64,000 nt of DNA from Fredinandcohnia onubensis (GTDB lineage Bacteria; Bacillota; Bacilli; Bacillales; Bacillaceae_L): the NCBI RefSeq assembly GCF_031181385.1, contig NZ_JAPSKV010000003.1, positions 1 to 64,000 on the forward strand, in the 5' to 3' direction. Within the stretch, counting starts at the first letter, position 1; every line of letters begins with the position of its first letter. A program made the translations under genes and the position numbers. The notes beneath the pieces were generated by a model, which ran no database searches, was not told where the DNA came from, and saw nothing but the letters and a program-made list of their open reading frames with translations. Of the stretch, positions 53,158 to 63,464 are shown piece by piece.

Positions 53158-53400
53158 ATGATGCGAAAAGAAACCTATGAATACCTCAAAACAAAAAAAC
53201 AACTTCGTATTTTTGTACGTCAAAACCCAGTTTGGTACAGAAAATTAACCAGAAATCCTAATGATTTTCAAAGCCTTGAAATGGAGTCAAAGTCGTATTT
53301 TAAACAGACCCTTCCACATAAAGTGCAAAAACTCAACCAGTCTTTAGAAATGGCCTCTTTCATGCTACAAATGTATCAAGGCATGCGACAAAGTGATTAA
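53158..53400 (+). CDS. ylbE: YlbE-like protein
   Basis: 80 aa; RKETYEYLKTKKQLRIFVRQNPVWYRKLTRNP. Followed by GCGACTCTTTAAGAGTCGC hairpin. Confidence 0.82.
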   Translation: MMRKETYEYLKTKKQLRIFVRQNPVWYRKLTRNPNDFQSLEMESKSYFKQTLPHKVQKLNQSLEMASFMLQMYQGMRQSD

Positions 53401-53496
53401 AGGCAAAGCGACTCTTTAAGAGTCGCTCTTTTTTAGGGAAAGCAGGATATTTGTATTCTAATAGGAAAAACTAGGAAAAAAAGGAGTGGTAGAAAT

Positions 53497-53880
53497 TTGT
53501 ACAAGTTTGTTTTGTCCCTTTTTATTCTAAGTTTCCTGTATGTTTATATAGATGAAAATCCGGTCGATGCTACGATTACCGAGAACGTGGCGAACAAACC
53601 AGAACGAACTCTGCAAGTGAATCACCATGTGAGGGGAAATGATGTATATCTGGAGTGCTTGATCCCTAATTTTACCTTCAAACAAAGTGGTGGCCATAAG
53701 AATGAAGGGGAGGGCCATCTACATGTTATAGTCGATGGTCGACGGACAGAAAAGATATCCACGGCTGCATTTATCATTAAAGGGCTAACAAAGGGCGAGC
53801 ATACCATAAAGATTCAAGTCGTCCATAATGATTTAACGAATTACAATCTAGACCACACGATTCATGTTCAAATAAAGTAA
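53497..53880 (+). CDS. putative secreted/anchored protein, unknown function
   Basis: N-terminal hydrophobic segment; beta-rich GEGHLHVIVDGRR...GEHTIKIQVVHNDL. Confidence 0.55.
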   Translation: MYKFVLSLFILSFLYVYIDENPVDATITENVANKPERTLQVNHHVRGNDVYLECLIPNFTFKQSGGHKNEGEGHLHVIVDGRRTEKISTAAFIIKGLTKGEHTIKIQVVHNDLTNYNLDHTIHVQIK

Positions 53881-53931
53881 TAATGTATCCATAAGATGCG
53901 ATTCGTGAAAAATCATGGTATAGTGATTATG

Positions 53932-54387
53932 GAGGTGTTTTTTTTGATAGCTACAATTGAGAGAGTTGAGATACTTGAAGAGGCGGAGAGCCTAGCATCA
54001 ATGATTCTACAATCTGAACTAGCTGAGGAATATCGCAGCTGTTTATATACATTACAAAAGGATAAGGAAGCACAAAAACTGATCGCGGAATTTCAGAATA
54101 TGAAGGAGAAGTATGACGAGGTTCAACGATTCGGGAAATACCATCCTGATTTTCGAACGGTTTCAAAAGAGACAAGAGAGTTAAAAAGAAAGTTAGATCT
54201 TCATGAAACCATTGCTGAATTTAAAAGGGCAGAAGATAATATTCAAAAAGTTCTTGATGAAATCAGCGTGTTACTAGGTGGAGCTGTATCAAAACATATT
54301 AAAGTGCCAACAGGTAACCCATATTTTGATTCCATCTCAAGCTGTGGCGGTGGCTGTGGTAGCGGCGGAGCATGTGGTTGTCATTAA
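53932..54387 (+). CDS. ricF: RicF (YlbF) Y-complex protein
   Basis: YlbF/YmcA domain with C-terminal Cys cluster SSCGGGCGSGGACGCH. Exact start uncertain. Confidence 0.88.
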   Translation, partial: EVFFLIATIERVEILEEAESLASMILQSELAEEYRSCLYTLQKDKEAQKLIAEFQNMKEKYDEVQRFGKYHPDFRTVSKETRELKRKLDLHETIAEFKRAEDNIQKVLDEISVLLGGAVSKHIKVPTGNPYFDSISSCGGGCGSGGACGCH

Positions 54388-54521
54388 TGGATTAGCAAAT
54401 AATATGAATATACCAACCATATTTTCAGAAAAAAGAAAGTTTTCTACTTTATTTCATATTGTAAAAATTTAACTCATTGTGCTACACTATAAAAAAGTTA
54501 TTGAAATAAGGAGAAAACACT

Positions 54522-54797
54522 ATGATTGGACAACGCCAAGGAATTATCGTTTGGCTACATTCGCTAAAGCATTCAAAAATGTTGCGTAAATTTGGCAATA
54601 TTCACTATGTATCAAAACGTCTAAAATACGTGGTCCTTTATAACGATATGGAAAATACCGATTCAATCGTAGAAAAGTTAAATTCGCTTGCCTTTGTAAA
54701 AAGAGTCGAGCCATCATATAAACCATTTTTAAAGATTGAATTCGAGAATCGAAAACCAGATCGTGCTAAGGAATACGATTATAAGATTGGACTATAA
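54522..54797 (+). CDS. ylbG: YlbG family (DUF2129) protein
   Basis: [38 protein letters not shown]. Confidence 0.85.
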   Translation: MIGQRQGIIVWLHSLKHSKMLRKFGNIHYVSKRLKYVVLYNDMENTDSIVEKLNSLAFVKRVEPSYKPFLKIEFENRKPDRAKEYDYKIGL

Positions 54798-54800
54798 AAA

Positions 54801-54840
54801 GCTAATCAAAAGCATTTTGCTTTTGATTAGCTTTTTTATT
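54801..54840. terminator. bidirectional terminator
   Basis: AGCTAATCAAAAGCA-TTT-TGCTTTTGATTAGCTTTTTT between convergent ORFs. Confidence 0.85.
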
Positions 54841-55225
54841 GCATCGGTGGTATGTATCGGTTCATTCTTAAAATCCCAATTAAGTGTTGATAATAAAGTT
54901 CTTTCTCACTAAACATTGTGGATGGTTTAACATCAAGTGTAATAATGGATAAATCAAAATCATTAGCCAAATCAGCAAAGAGAGAGTACCTCTTATTCGG
55001 TGTAATTTCCGGGTTCGGAATTCCTTCTCTACAAATATAGATAGCTTGAAAATTACCAGGGTTAGTTGGTTGGAAAGCTACCGCTATAGAGGATACCTGT
55101 CTATCTTGAACGGTAGTGTTAAAGGCAAATAGCTTCGAGACCCTGTCCCTATTATTTTTCATAAGCTCTAGAAGTTCATAAATATCAGAGTATCCTTCAC
55201 CCAACTCTATAAAACGTTGTATCAT
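54836..55225 (-). CDS. conserved hypothetical protein
   Basis: 129 aa ORF between ylbG and rsmD. Family only vaguely recalled. Confidence 0.6.
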   Translation of the reverse strand: MIQRFIELGEGYSDIYELLELMKNNRDRVSKLFAFNTTVQDRQVSSIAVAFQPTNPGNFQAIYICREGIPNPEITPNKRYSLFADLANDFDLSIITLDVKPSTMFSEKELYYQHLIGILRMNRYIPPMQ

Positions 55226-55403
55226 ACTAATTTCCCCTTACTTTCATATTTTCCATGTTTACTGTATCACGATTTGATCAGAATTAACAATTACAAACAA
55301 AAAAACCCTGCAAGTTCACTTGCAGGGTCCTTCCATTCCATGTTTTTCGTTACCGTTCACATGGAAGAAGGCAAAGGGAGAGGAGAAACCGGAGGAAGAA
55401 CTT

Positions 55404-55526
55404 ATGGGGAAACGTAAGTCTTCTCCGCGGTTGGCAACAACATCCTCGAATGATGTTGTTATTACTAATTATGACCAATTGAAAATTGTGTATACATGCT
55501 CTGGCGTATTTTTATTATCGAAGTAA
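55404..55526 (+). CDS. putative small protein, 40 aa
   Basis: MGKRKSSPRLATTSSNDVVITNYDQLKIVYTCSGVFLLSK. Strong RBS GGAGGAAG 5 nt upstream of ATG. Confidence 0.5.
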   Translation: MGKRKSSPRLATTSSNDVVITNYDQLKIVYTCSGVFLLSK

Positions 55527-55632
55527 AATTTTTGCTGCCCTTTTGTCCTAGAATTTTTCTTTATTGATTAACAAACGATAATGTTTATGGTAGGATAATG
55601 TTATTCATTTTACATAGACAGTGGTGATAGTA

Positions 55633-56699
<1,067 letters not shown>

Positions 56700-56732
56700 T
56701 ATAGATAATACCAATAGTAAAAGCCTCGCATA

Positions 56733-57974
56733 TTAAATGCGAGGGCTTTTTATTCTAAGGGAATATATACCGATATAACAAAATAAAGATAATATGGTAA
56801 AAAGCGGTCCGTAAGTTAATAATCCATTCCATACCGTTTCTACCCATAAGGGTGCATGTTCTGGTATCAATGGAGAGAAGACACCAGTTGTTTCTTCAGG
56901 GCCTTTATTTTTCACGTAAAGGGGATTCCATAAAAAGAATGTGATCACCCCTGCTAAAAACCCATGCATTATTCGCGCAATGAAAAATGGCTTAAAACTC
57001 ACATCGGTTTCCGCTAGTATACTCGCAACCTGTGCTTGAACAGATAGTCCACAAAATCCAAGAATAAAGCTGACTGCAATCACCTTAGGAAGTAATTCGA
57101 TGTGTTCTAGTTCACTTGTCATCATCGATCCTGTTGTAATTTCAAATATTCCGGAAATAAGCGGGATGCTAAGTTCGGTTGGCAATTGGAATAGCTTTAA
57201 TAACAACGATAATCCTGCCCCAATTATCGCAATAACATTTATTAAAGAAAGTAGCTTATTAAACACTGAGAATAAAATGATAAATCCACCAATCATTAAC
57301 AAGGTATGAATAGAGGTGGTTACTGCGTCACCTAACAATTGACCAAACGGCCTTTTTTCCTTAAGTCTTGTACGGTGCAGTTCCTGTAAGGCCTTCACAA
57401 TAATACTCTTATTTTCTTCATCTTTAGGTGTATGTTCATCACCTTTTTTACCATAGAACCTCATAATTAAACCGACACAAAGATTTCCGACATAATGACT
57501 TACTGCAAGCAAGATTCCTAACCTTGGATTTTCAAAAAATCCAACAGAAATAGCGGCAAATATAAAAAGAGGATTTGAAGCATTCGCAAAGGAAACAAGT
57601 CTTTCTGCTTCGACCCTTGTAATCTGTTTCTCTTGTCTAAGCCGTGCGGTTAGCTTTGCACCAGCAGGAAACCCTGAAGCCATACCCATTGCCCAAGCAA
57701 AACCACCTACACCTGGAACACGAAACAGCGGTCTCATTAGTGGCTCAAATAAGACACCGATAAATTTAACAACACCAAAACCAATTAATAATTCAGAAAT
57801 GATCAAGAAAGGGAGTAAGGATGGGAAAACGATCTTCCACCACATTTCCAAACCGACCCTTGAAGCTTCGAGTGATTCCTTTGGAAAATAAATTAGTGCA
57901 ATGGTAAGTAAGGTAATACCTGCTGCAATTGCTACTGTTTTGAACCTAGAACGTATCAATGGTACTCCTCCCAC
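56733..57974 (-). CDS. ylbJ: sporulation integral membrane protein YlbJ
   Basis: Multi-TM nucleoside-recognition-like protein; synteny with coaD and ylbK. Confidence 0.88.
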   Translation of the reverse strand: MGGVPLIRSRFKTVAIAAGITLLTIALIYFPKESLEASRVGLEMWWKIVFPSLLPFLIISELLIGFGVVKFIGVLFEPLMRPLFRVPGVGGFAWAMGMASGFPAGAKLTARLRQEKQITRVEAERLVSFANASNPLFIFAAISVGFFENPRLGILLAVSHYVGNLCVGLIMRFYGKKGDEHTPKDEENKSIIVKALQELHRTRLKEKRPFGQLLGDAVTTSIHTLLMIGGFIILFSVFNKLLSLINVIAIIGAGLSLLLKLFQLPTELSIPLISGIFEITTGSMMTSELEHIELLPKVIAVSFILGFCGLSVQAQVASILAETDVSFKPFFIARIMHGFLAGVITFFLWNPLYVKNKGPEETTGVFSPLIPEHAPLWVETVWNGLLTYGPLFTILSLFCYIGIYSLRIKSPRI

Positions 57975-58223
57975 AGAAGTCTTCTCTTCTATACAATTAG
58001 TTCATTTAAGTGATAGAATAAGAGAGCCCACAGTTTTCACAATTTTCTTTTTTTAGTTCTGACGTCGTGAGTGTAATGAAAAGAATCATTAAATATCAAC
58101 CGATGGTTTGTACATCTATTTAAATATACGTGTATAGGTGGCAAGTTTAGACCAAAAGTTTGTACAAGTTTTCATTTCTTTTTTCATATACTGTTATAGT
58201 TTCAATGTTAGGGGATGATTCGT

Positions 58224-59030
58224 ATGAACGAACCTGTAATCGGATTGGCACTTGGATCTGGCGGTGCAAGAGGATTTGCACATTTAGGTGTAATTAAGGT
58301 ACTTTTAGAAGAAAATATTCCAATTCATCTCATCGCAGGAACAAGCATGGGTTCTTTGGTCGCAAGTTTTTACGGGGCAGGGTTGGATATTGACCGATTA
58401 TATAAGCTTGCACTTGCATTTAAACGCAAATATTATTTAGATTTTACCGTTCCTAAAATGGGATTTATCGCTGGAAAAAGGGTAAAGGAACTAATACGTG
58501 TTTTCACACACGGCAAAAATATAGAACAACTTGATATTCCAATTGGTATTGTGGCAACTGATTTATTAACAGGTGAAAAGGTTGTGTTTCGAAATGGTCC
58601 AGTTGCAGATGCTGTCCGAGCAAGTATTGCCATTCCTGGAATATTTGTGCCTGAAAAGATTGATGGTCGAATTCTTGTCGATGGTGGAGTAATTGATCGT
58701 GTTCCCATTTCTGTTGCAAAAGAAATGGGGGCAGATATCGTTATTGCGGTGGACGTCTCACATGTTAAAATAAATGAAGAGGTTGCTTCAATATTTGATG
58801 TAATATTACAGAGTATAGATATTATGCAGAAGGAGCTTGTGAAGTATGGGGAATTTTCCTCTGATATCATGATCCGTCCGCATGTAGGACATTATAGTTC
58901 ACGTGCTTTTACAAATATTGAGGATATTATCCGAATCGGGGAAGAAGAAACGAGAAAACAACTTCCTATGATCCAAGAGGCAATTGCAAAGTGGAAGGAG
59001 TCTGCATTGAATGAAGAGAAAGAGAAATAA
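58224..59030 (+). CDS. ylbK: patatin-like phospholipase family protein
   Basis: GSGGARGFAHLGVIKVL, GTSMGSLVAS, DGGVIDRVP. Confidence 0.9.
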   Translation: MNEPVIGLALGSGGARGFAHLGVIKVLLEENIPIHLIAGTSMGSLVASFYGAGLDIDRLYKLALAFKRKYYLDFTVPKMGFIAGKRVKELIRVFTHGKNIEQLDIPIGIVATDLLTGEKVVFRNGPVADAVRASIAIPGIFVPEKIDGRILVDGGVIDRVPISVAKEMGADIVIAVDVSHVKINEEVASIFDVILQSIDIMQKELVKYGEFSSDIMIRPHVGHYSSRAFTNIEDIIRIGEEETRKQLPMIQEAIAKWKESALNEEKEK

Positions 59031-60045
59031 AGTGTATTTAAAAGCCCTCGTAATTGGTGTGGTGCTTGCAATTTTGGGCACCTTTATCCAGCTCCCATAT
59101 TACGTGACAAAACCAGGAATGGCGACAGAACTCGACCCCATCATTAAAGTTGAAAATGGCTATGAAGAAGAAGGGGAATTCATGTTAACGACGATTCGCC
59201 TAGGCCAAGCCAATATTTTTAGCTATGCATGGGCTAAGTTCCAAAAGTATCATGAAATTTTACCGATTAATCATGTACGACGAGACAATGAGAGTGATGA
59301 GGAATATACGAATCGCCAATTATTTTATATGGAGGATTCACAGGAATCAGCAATTACGGTTGCCTATAAGTATGCGAACAAGCCTGTAACGGTAAAAAAC
59401 CATGGAGTCTACATAATGGGTATTGTTGAGGGAATGCCGGCTGAGAAAGTGCTAAAGCCAGGCGATCGAATTTTTGCAGTTGATGGGAAACAAATTAAAG
59501 AACATACAGAATTTATGAAATATGTAGCGGATAAAAAAGAAAATGAAACGATAAACATTGAGGTTGATCGAAATGGAGAAGAGAAAACAGTCTCTATTTT
59601 ACTTGCCCCTTTTCCAAAGGATCCTGACAAGATTGGAATTGGAATTGAATTAATTACAAATCTCGAAGTGGTAGCAGATCCAAAAATTAAAATTGATTCG
59701 AAAAAAATAGGTGGTCCTTCGGCTGGTCTCATGTTTACACTTGAGATTTATAATCAGCTAACAGAAAAGGATTTGACACACGGATTACGCATCGCTGGTA
59801 CTGGAACAATCAATACCGAGGGACAGGTTGGCCCTATAGGCGGGATTGGGCAAAAGATAGTCGCTGCCGATAACACTGATGTTGACATATTCTTTGCACC
59901 GAATGAAAATGGTGCAGCAGATTCAGACTATCGACAAGCTTTAGAAACCGCTAAAGATATAAAGACAGACATGAAAATCGTTCCTGTAGATACTTTTGAG
60001 GATGCACTTCATTATCTTGAGAATCTTGATGAGAATAGTAAATAA
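59011..60045 (+). CDS. ylbL: PDZ-Lon (SepM/YlbL) family serine protease
   Basis: TM, PDZ domain, Lon catalytic GGPSAGLMFTLEIYNQL, GGIGQKIVAA. Confidence 0.9.
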   Translation: MKRKRNKVYLKALVIGVVLAILGTFIQLPYYVTKPGMATELDPIIKVENGYEEEGEFMLTTIRLGQANIFSYAWAKFQKYHEILPINHVRRDNESDEEYTNRQLFYMEDSQESAITVAYKYANKPVTVKNHGVYIMGIVEGMPAEKVLKPGDRIFAVDGKQIKEHTEFMKYVADKKENETINIEVDRNGEEKTVSILLAPFPKDPDKIGIGIELITNLEVVADPKIKIDSKKIGGPSAGLMFTLEIYNQLTEKDLTHGLRIAGTGTINTEGQVGPIGGIGQKIVAADNTDVDIFFAPNENGAADSDYRQALETAKDIKTDMKIVPVDTFEDALHYLENLDENSK

Positions 60046-60093
60046 ACACGTAAATAAACACAGCCGCTTCCAAAATGGATGCGGCTGATTTTA

Positions 60094-61335
60094 TTATAAA
60101 TATTTATGGTGTTCTTCATCATATCTAATCGGTGGAGTAGCATATTCCTGTTGTAGAAGTGACGATCGAAGTGGTTCAGGGAATATCGCTAAATAAGTTT
60201 GGGTTGCCTTTACATCAAGTGTAAATAGATCATCCGAAAACCCCGACATTTTTGAAACAATGGGAAGTTCTACTTCCTTTTTAACGTGATTCAAATAGTT
60301 CTGTCCTTTTTGAGACATGCCTAGTAAACGAATATAGGTAGCAAGTGGCTTTTCATTGATTGGTTTTAGCTGTTCTTTTGTTGTATTTGTTAATATATGT
60401 ACGCATAATCGTTGAAGTCTTGTCCAAGTGTATCGTTTCGTTTTGATTTTTTCCATAAAGTCCATGAATGAGGTTGCTTCTGAAATATGGGCTAGCAGTC
60501 TATTTTCAATTCCTTCTTCGGCCTCATAAATATTAGCTAATCCAGCGGGTGTAGACGTTAGTAACTTATATTTTAATAATGTAAAGTATTCCTCCCACCG
60601 ATGGAATAATTGGTTCTCTCGAAAATAAGAAGAAAGCCATTTGGAAGTTGAGGGTGGGAGATAATTATTAATTTGGTCTATATTTTTCTCAGTTGAAAAT
60701 AATGTTTTGCGAATGCTAGTTGCACTGGCAATGGATTCATGAGAAAAGGTTTCATCATGATAACCGGCAGATGTTCTCATAATTGTTTCAGCTTTTACGC
60801 TACTATTTTGATCATAGATAGCTTTTACGTAATGATAGCCTAAAATATTATTTGGTTTTGATAAATCAACGTATGTATCATTATCTGAAAGTGAAGAATA
60901 GGCTAGAGAAGCTGCTTTAGGATAGCTATATCCTTTTTTCATATTCTGCCGAGTGGTGGAATCATAGGATTGCTGATTTTTTTTCATAAAATCCACAGTG
61001 TTTTGGAAGTCGTCAATTGTTCCATTTTCACTACCAAAGCAAACTTCGTCACAATGAAGTGCACTTAATAGTGATATTGCACCATTCGCAAAGTTTTGTG
61101 CTTTCTGAGTGGCAAACGCATATGGTAATTCAATGACGATGTCAACGCCTGCTTCTAGTGCCATTTTGGTCCTTGTCCATTTTGAAACGAGGGCAGGTTC
61201 ACCGCGTTGTAGAAAATTTCCGCTCATTACTGCAATCGTACAATCTGAATTTGTTTTCTTTTTTGTTTCTTCAAGATGGTACTTATGTCCATTATGAAAT
61301 GGATTATATTCAACAATTACACCTACAGCCTTCAT
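60094..61335 (-). CDS. tmcAL: tRNA(Met) cytidine acetate ligase TmcAL (YlbM)
   Basis: MKAVGVIVEYNPFHNGHKYHLE; nucleotidyltransferase HxGH-like. The 28 upstream codons in the ORF track come from the repeat and are unlikely to be coding. Confidence 0.9.
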   Translation of the reverse strand: MKAVGVIVEYNPFHNGHKYHLEETKKKTNSDCTIAVMSGNFLQRGEPALVSKWTRTKMALEAGVDIVIELPYAFATQKAQNFANGAISLLSALHCDEVCFGSENGTIDDFQNTVDFMKKNQQSYDSTTRQNMKKGYSYPKAASLAYSSLSDNDTYVDLSKPNNILGYHYVKAIYDQNSSVKAETIMRTSAGYHDETFSHESIASATSIRKTLFSTEKNIDQINNYLPPSTSKWLSSYFRENQLFHRWEEYFTLLKYKLLTSTPAGLANIYEAEEGIENRLLAHISEATSFMDFMEKIKTKRYTWTRLQRLCVHILTNTTKEQLKPINEKPLATYIRLLGMSQKGQNYLNHVKKEVELPIVSKMSGFSDDLFTLDVKATQTYLAIFPEPLRSSLLQQEYATPPIRYDEEHHKYL

Positions 61336-61355
61336 CATTTCACCCTTTTTACAAT

Positions 61356-61540
61356 GTCTAGCATAAGCGCCTAGCCCCTCGAGGTCACAAGCCGTTCCGT
61401 CAAGAAGGTCAAAGAGCAACCTTCTAGCCGGCCCGTCTTGTGCTTGTCAGACTTGCACAGGAAGTGCTGACATCGAAGTTTGCCACAGGACGTGGCTGAA
61501 GTTAGTCGATGTTCCGCGTTCTCCAGGCCCTTATGCATTT
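61356..61540. repeat. dispersed intergenic repeat, long structured copy C (~185 bp)
   Basis: Core GCGCCTAGCCCCTCGAGG. Hairpin AGAAGGT/ACCTTCT (61403-61425). Nested stem ACATCGA (61470) / TCGATGT (61506) enclosing GCCAC-AGGAC-GTGGC. Confidence 0.75.
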
Positions 61541-61634
61541 TTATTATAAACTTTATTTTTAAATATCATTTTTTTGGAAAAGCTGATATAGTAGATAAGT
61601 ATCTACACATTTAGTATAGTGTAAAGAAAAAATA

Positions 61635-61663
61635 TTGACAAATGTAATCCGCAAAGCTATAAT
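61635..61663 (+). promoter_or_regulatory. sigma-A-type promoter for ylbN-rpmF
   Basis: TTGACA-17 nt-TATAAT, perfect consensus boxes, ~29 nt upstream of the ylbN start. Confidence 0.88.
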
Positions 61664-61691
61664 TACCTTTGTTGCCTTGAGGTGATTTCAC

Positions 61692-62213
61692 TTGAAATGG
61701 ACAATTAATCAATTAAATCAGTTAGCTCGAAAAGGTCTAATGATTGACGAAACTGTTGATGTAAGAGACTTAATGGAGATCGAAAAATCGATTAGAGATA
61801 TTTCACCGGTACAAATAACCGGCCGTGCTGATCTCAGCTCCACAAAAGCAAGCTTTCATTTAGCAATCTCTGGATTAATGATTTTGCCTTGTTCTCGAAC
61901 CTTGGTTGATGTAAAATTTCCATTCGAGATCAAAACAACTGAAACGTTTTTACTTAGACAGACATCTGAATTTGACTTAGAATCGGAAGAAGATGTTCAT
62001 CAAGTTAAAGGAGAAGTAATTGATTTACTTCCGCTAATCAAGGAAAATATTTTACTTGAAATACCAATTCAGATTTTTTGTGATGATGATTCGAACTCTG
62101 AAGATGCAGCACCGCAATCAGGACAAGATTGGGAAGTTATCAGTGAAGATGATAACAAGAACAAGATTGACCCAAGGTTAGCAGGATTAGCAAAATTCTT
62201 CGAAGACGAATAA
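61692..62213 (+). CDS. ylbN: DUF177 (YceD/YlbN) family protein
   Basis: TTG start with GAGGTGATTTCA upstream. Directly precedes rpmF. Confidence 0.88.
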   Translation: MKWTINQLNQLARKGLMIDETVDVRDLMEIEKSIRDISPVQITGRADLSSTKASFHLAISGLMILPCSRTLVDVKFPFEIKTTETFLLRQTSEFDLESEEDVHQVKGEVIDLLPLIKENILLEIPIQIFCDDDSNSEDAAPQSGQDWEVISEDDNKNKIDPRLAGLAKFFEDE

Positions 62214-62252
62214 AATCCATCTTGATCTACTCTTTTTAAGGAGGTGGGAATA

Positions 62253-62426
62253 ATGGCTGTACCTTTTAGAAGAACTTCTAAAACAAGAAAAAGATTACGT
62301 CGTACACATTTCAAATTACAAGTGCCAGGTATGGTGGCATGCCCAAACTGTGGTGAAATGAAATTAGCACACCGCGTATGTAAAGAATGCGGTACTTACA
62401 AAGGAAAAGAAGTTGTTAACAAATAA
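62253..62426 (+). CDS. rpmF: 50S ribosomal protein L32
   Basis: [57 protein letters not shown] with four Cys. Confidence 0.96.
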   Translation: MAVPFRRTSKTRKRLRRTHFKLQVPGMVACPNCGEMKLAHRVCKECGTYKGKEVVNK

Positions 62427-62440
62427 TTTGTTAACATGTT

Positions 62441-62480
62441 AAAGCGTATTGATGACATTGTTATCGATACGCTTTTTACT
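62441..62480 (+). terminator. Rho-independent terminator of ylbN-rpmF
   Basis: AAAGCGTAT...ATACGCTTTTTAC. Confidence 0.75.
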
Positions 62481-62614
62481 TTGTCTAGATAACTTTCTAA
62501 CATCCCCCACTCAAAGAAAACACCTCGGATACTTTCTAATGTAATTCAATCCAATGTTGCCAATCTCAATTTTTTACCAGTACAATAAGATAAAAAGGCT
62601 TAAGGGGTAAATAC

Positions 62615-63379
62615 ATGTCAAAATACATAGTGAAACGAGATGAACAGGGAATCGTTTGGTTTACAATCAATCGCCCTGAAAAATGGAATGCAATCGATTA
62701 TGAAGTAATGGAAGGGCTTAAAAAGACAATCATTGAAGTAGAAGAAAATGATGAAGATAAAGTTTTAGTGATTACGGGTACTGGACAAAAAGCATTTTGC
62801 TCAGGTGGAGATTTATCCGTTTTTCAAAACCTTAAAACTGAGGAAGAAGCATATCAAATGCTTAGTAAGATGGGGATGATTCTATACTCACTTGCTACTT
62901 TAACGAAACCAACTATCGCTCTATTGAACGGACTAGCAATTGGAGGTGGCTGTGAGCTCGCGACTGCCTGTGATTATAGACTAGCATCTCGTGGAACTAG
63001 ATTCGGCTTTGTTCAAGGTAAACAGGGGATTACTACCGGATGGGGTGGAGCAACTATCCTATTAGAAAGAGTATCGATTGACAAAGCATATCACCTTCTT
63101 CTAACAGGTGAAATTTTCTCAAGTGAAGCTGGTAAAGAGCTTGGTTTTATCCAACATATCTTGTCGGCGGACAATTCTATTATGGAATGCGAAGAATTTA
63201 TTTCAAAAGAATTTTTACATAATACTAAAGTAGTAAATGCATATAAAAAGGTAGTAAATAGGAAATGGTCTGAAACCAGGTTGAAGGAAAGAATAACTGA
63301 GGAGATCAAGGAGTGTACTACTTTGTGGGTAACTGAAGAACATCTAGAAGCAGTACGTAAAATCATGCAAAAAGAATAA
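62615..63379 (+). CDS. enoyl-CoA hydratase/isomerase family protein
   Basis: INRPEKWNAIDYEVMEGL, CSGGDL, NGLAIGGGCELATACDYRLAS. Confidence 0.88.
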   Translation: MSKYIVKRDEQGIVWFTINRPEKWNAIDYEVMEGLKKTIIEVEENDEDKVLVITGTGQKAFCSGGDLSVFQNLKTEEEAYQMLSKMGMILYSLATLTKPTIALLNGLAIGGGCELATACDYRLASRGTRFGFVQGKQGITTGWGGATILLERVSIDKAYHLLLTGEIFSSEAGKELGFIQHILSADNSIMECEEFISKEFLHNTKVVNAYKKVVNRKWSETRLKERITEEIKECTTLWVTEEHLEAVRKIMQKE

Positions 63380-63464
63380 TTATTTCCATGCTAGAGTGTG
63401 AGTAGTCTATCTTTTCTATTACATGCATATGTATTAATAAAAAAGAAGTTTAGGAGGGGAAGAT

